Assembly: GCA_020861125.1 (NCBI GenBank)
Contig: JAJBSZ010000149.1
Location: 1-7,495 of the forward strand
Direction: 5' to 3'
DNA length: 7,495 bases
Source of the DNA: Planctomycetota bacterium
Lineage (GTDB): Bacteria; Planctomycetota; SZUA-567
Shown: positions 6,385 through 7,495 of the stretch, in pieces
Layout of the letters: every line of letters starts with the position of its first letter
How positions within the stretch are numbered: position 1 is the stretch's first letter
Translations under genes and position numbers: made by a program
The notes under the pieces: generated by a model
Database searches by the model: none
Seen by the model: only the letters and a program-made list of their open reading frames with translations
Told to the model about the DNA's origin: nothing

Positions 6385-6834
6385 ATGGCCGTCTCGTTGA
6401 AATGTCAGTATGCGTTGCGGGCTTTGTTTGCGCTGGCCCGTAACCATGGCCAGGGCCTGTTGCGCATCGCCGAGATCGCCAGTGAGCAGGACATTCCGCC
6501 CCGGTATCTCGAGAACATTTGTAACCAGTTGCGGCAGGGAGGGTTCGTGGAAGGAAAGCGGGGTAAGGACGGGGGCTTCGCCCTGGCCCGGCCGCCGCGG
6601 GACGTGCGCGTCGGCGATATCATCCGCTTTATCGAGGGCCCCATGCATCCGACCAACTGTTCGTCGGATAAACCGGGCGACAGCTGCCGGTTTCAGGGCC
6701 GCTGCGCCTTCATGCGCCTCTGGGACGAGGCCGAAAAAGCCCTGGCCGGGGTGTATGACAACATTACCCTGAACGATCTGGTGGAGGAAGACAGGAGAAT
6801 CACCGCCGACGCCGGAATCGATTACTGCATTTAA
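6385..6834 (+). CDS. Rrf2/IscR-family transcriptional regulator
   Basis: 149 residues from the ATG at 6385, which has AAGGA 7 bases upstream; a GTG one codon earlier is less well placed. The N-terminal winged helix-turn-helix is typical of Rrf2: [13 protein letters not shown], then [44 protein letters not shown] with the wing around 57-70. A middle helix [11 protein letters not shown] leads into three cysteines, C92, C101 and C107, where IscR has C92, C98 and C104 for its [2Fe-2S] cluster. The first gap is longer (8 residues, not 5), so cluster binding is possible but unproven. It lies 80 bases before cysK, which carries the same putative operator, so control of cysteine synthesis (as by CymR) is likely. 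CymR itself lacks these cysteines, so this protein may respond to Fe-S or redox state. Confidence 0.93.
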   Translation: MAVSLKCQYALRALFALARNHGQGLLRIAEIASEQDIPPRYLENICNQLRQGGFVEGKRGKDGGFALARPPRDVRVGDIIRFIEGPMHPTNCSSDKPGDSCRFQGRCAFMRLWDEAEKALAGVYDNITLNDLVEEDRRITADAGIDYCI

Positions 6835-6858
6835 GAGGGATAAACCCTTTTTTATTTT
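6833..6858 (+). terminator. Weak intrinsic terminator after rrf2
   Basis: AAGAGGG (6833-6839) pairs with CCCTTTT (6845-6851) around an ATAAA loop, a 7-pair stem with one G-U pair. T-rich sequence runs to 6858 (T6848-6853, A, T6855-6858). The stem starts within the rrf2 stop codon. It is short and A-U rich at its base, so it may end only part of the transcripts, or act mainly to separate rrf2 from the cysK promoter region. Confidence 0.4.
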
Positions 6859-6868
6859 CGCTTTTCAA

Positions 6869-6893
6869 ATTATCATATTTCCGGCTGGTTATA
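6869..6893 (+). promoter_or_regulatory. Candidate Rrf2 operator and -10 region in front of cysK
   Basis: This segment repeats the core of the element in front of rrf2, 20 of 25 bases identical, with the same TATCAT (6871-6876) that serves as -10 there. No good TTGACA is seen at the expected distance; the upstream bases are a T tract (TTTTTA at 6849-6854), so any promoter here is weak or needs help. The symmetric outer arms TTTATTA/TAATAAA seen at rrf2 are not kept at this copy. The cysK Shine-Dalgarno AAGGAG (6903-6908) follows. Confidence 0.5.
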
Positions 6894-6914
6894 CAACCTT
6901 ACAAGGAGACGGTC

Positions 6915-7484
6915 ATGGCACGAGTGTATGAAGACAATTCACGGTCCATCGGCAACACCCCGCTGGTTCGCCTGAACAAGGTAACGGGGAAAAAAGCCAC
7001 GGTGCTGGCCAAGATCGAAGGACGCAACCCGTCCTATTCGGTAAAATGCCGGCTGGGCGCCGCCCTGATCTGGGATGCCGAAGAAAAGGGATTGCTGAAA
7101 CCGGGTACGGAGATTATCGAACCCACCAGCGGCAATACCGGGATCGCCCTGGCTTTCGTGGCGGCGGCGCGCGGGTACCGCATCACCCTTACCATGCCCG
7201 AGACCATGAGCCTGGAACGGCGGCGGGTATTGGCAATGCTCGGCGCCAACCTTATCCTCACCCCGGGCACCGAAGGCATGGCCGGTGCCGTGCGCCGGGC
7301 CGAGGAACTGGCGGCGTCGGATCCGGAAAAATACTTCCTGCCGCAGCAGTTCAAGAATCCGGCCAATCCGGCCATTCACGAGAAAACCACCGGCCCGGAA
7401 ATCTGGAACGACACCGACGGCGGTGTGGACGCCATCGTCGCCGGCGTCGGCACGGGCGGGACCCTTACCGGCGGCTCGCGGTAG
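6915..7484 (+). CDS. cysK: Cysteine synthase A (O-acetylserine sulfhydrylase), broken by an in-frame TAG
   Basis: PLP enzyme that joins O-acetylserine and sulfide to make cysteine in the cytoplasm. The N-terminus [16 protein letters not shown], the Schiff-base lysine K44 in NPSYSVKC, the substrate loop TSGNTG at 71-76 and the phosphate-binding GVGTGGT at 177-183 are all present and typical of CysK, not CysM. AAGGAG lies 6 bases before the ATG. CysK is normally about 310 residues. Here codon 190 is TAG (7482-7484), where family members usually have tyrosine in GVSRYIK. The three codons after it still read Ile-Lys-Gln, so the frame appears to continue past the window edge. The residue two before the arginine is Gly where Val is usual. 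A 189-residue product would lack the C-terminal half of the PLP fold and should be inactive. Confidence 0.9.
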   Translation: MARVYEDNSRSIGNTPLVRLNKVTGKKATVLAKIEGRNPSYSVKCRLGAALIWDAEEKGLLKPGTEIIEPTSGNTGIALAFVAAARGYRITLTMPETMSLERRRVLAMLGANLILTPGTEGMAGAVRRAEELAASDPEKYFLPQQFKNPANPAIHEKTTGPEIWNDTDGGVDAIVAGVGTGGTLTGGSR

Positions 7485-7495
7485 ATCAAACAGGG

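Noticed and set aside
1..7495. CRISPR arrays, tRNA or rRNA genes, insertion sequences
   Set aside because: No spaced direct-repeat array, transposase, terminal inverted repeats of an element or RNA gene signature was seen on either strand.

Overview
The window looks like a piece of a GC-rich diderm bacterial chromosome or contig. Coding regions are visibly GC-rich, while the one long intergenic gap is AT-rich. Exported and single-span membrane proteins with presumed periplasmic domains imply an outer compartment. The Rrf2 regulator next to a CysK-type cysteine synthase, together with a DsbD/TauE-like copper protein, would fit Desulfobacterota or a related proteobacterial group. This placement is weak, because no rRNA or other phylogenetic marker is present.

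Leftward (minus-strand) block, positions 6054 down to 1. It appears to be one seven-gene operon. In order of transcription it holds an ECF sigma factor (6054-5470), a 94-residue single-span putative anti-sigma factor that overlaps the sigma gene by 16 bases (5485-5201), a membrane-anchored putative periplasmic metal sensor (5179-4748), an HMA / DsbD-TauE-like / cupredoxin three-part fusion protein (4694-3255), an exported five-cysteine DUF2318-type protein (3196-2714), a Cu(I) P-type ATPase with two HMA domains (2693-162), and the start of an unidentified membrane protein (158 to beyond the left edge). Gaps between genes range from a 16-base overlap to 58 bases, and nearly every gene has a clear Shine-Dalgarno sequence. 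The first three genes have the architecture of the CnrH/CnrY/CnrX signalling cassette of Cupriavidus. Here they precede copper-handling genes instead of a nickel/cobalt RND pump. The inferred logic is that metal in the periplasm is sensed, the sigma factor is released, and copper export and periplasmic copper/thiol chemistry are induced.

Intergenic region, about 6055-6384. It holds the divergent promoters. The rightward rrf2 promoter can be read. The leftward ECF-type promoter could not be assigned. The region also contains A/T tracts, a degenerate tandem repeat ending on the rrf2 -35 box, an 8-bp inverted repeat around the rrf2 -10 region, and a TTGAC/GTCAA palindromic cluster upstream of the sigma gene.

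Rightward block, positions 6385-7495. An Rrf2/IscR-family regulator with three cysteines (6385-6834) is followed by a short terminator-like hairpin and the cysteine synthase gene cysK (from 6915). A 25-base element with 20 identical positions occurs in front of both genes and is the best candidate for an Rrf2 operator, suggesting cysteine- or Fe-S-linked autoregulation together with control of cysK. The cysK frame is broken by an in-frame TAG (7482-7484) at a codon where CysK proteins normally have tyrosine, 11 bases before the window ends. It is either a real nonsense mutation, a sequencing error near an edge, or amber readthrough.
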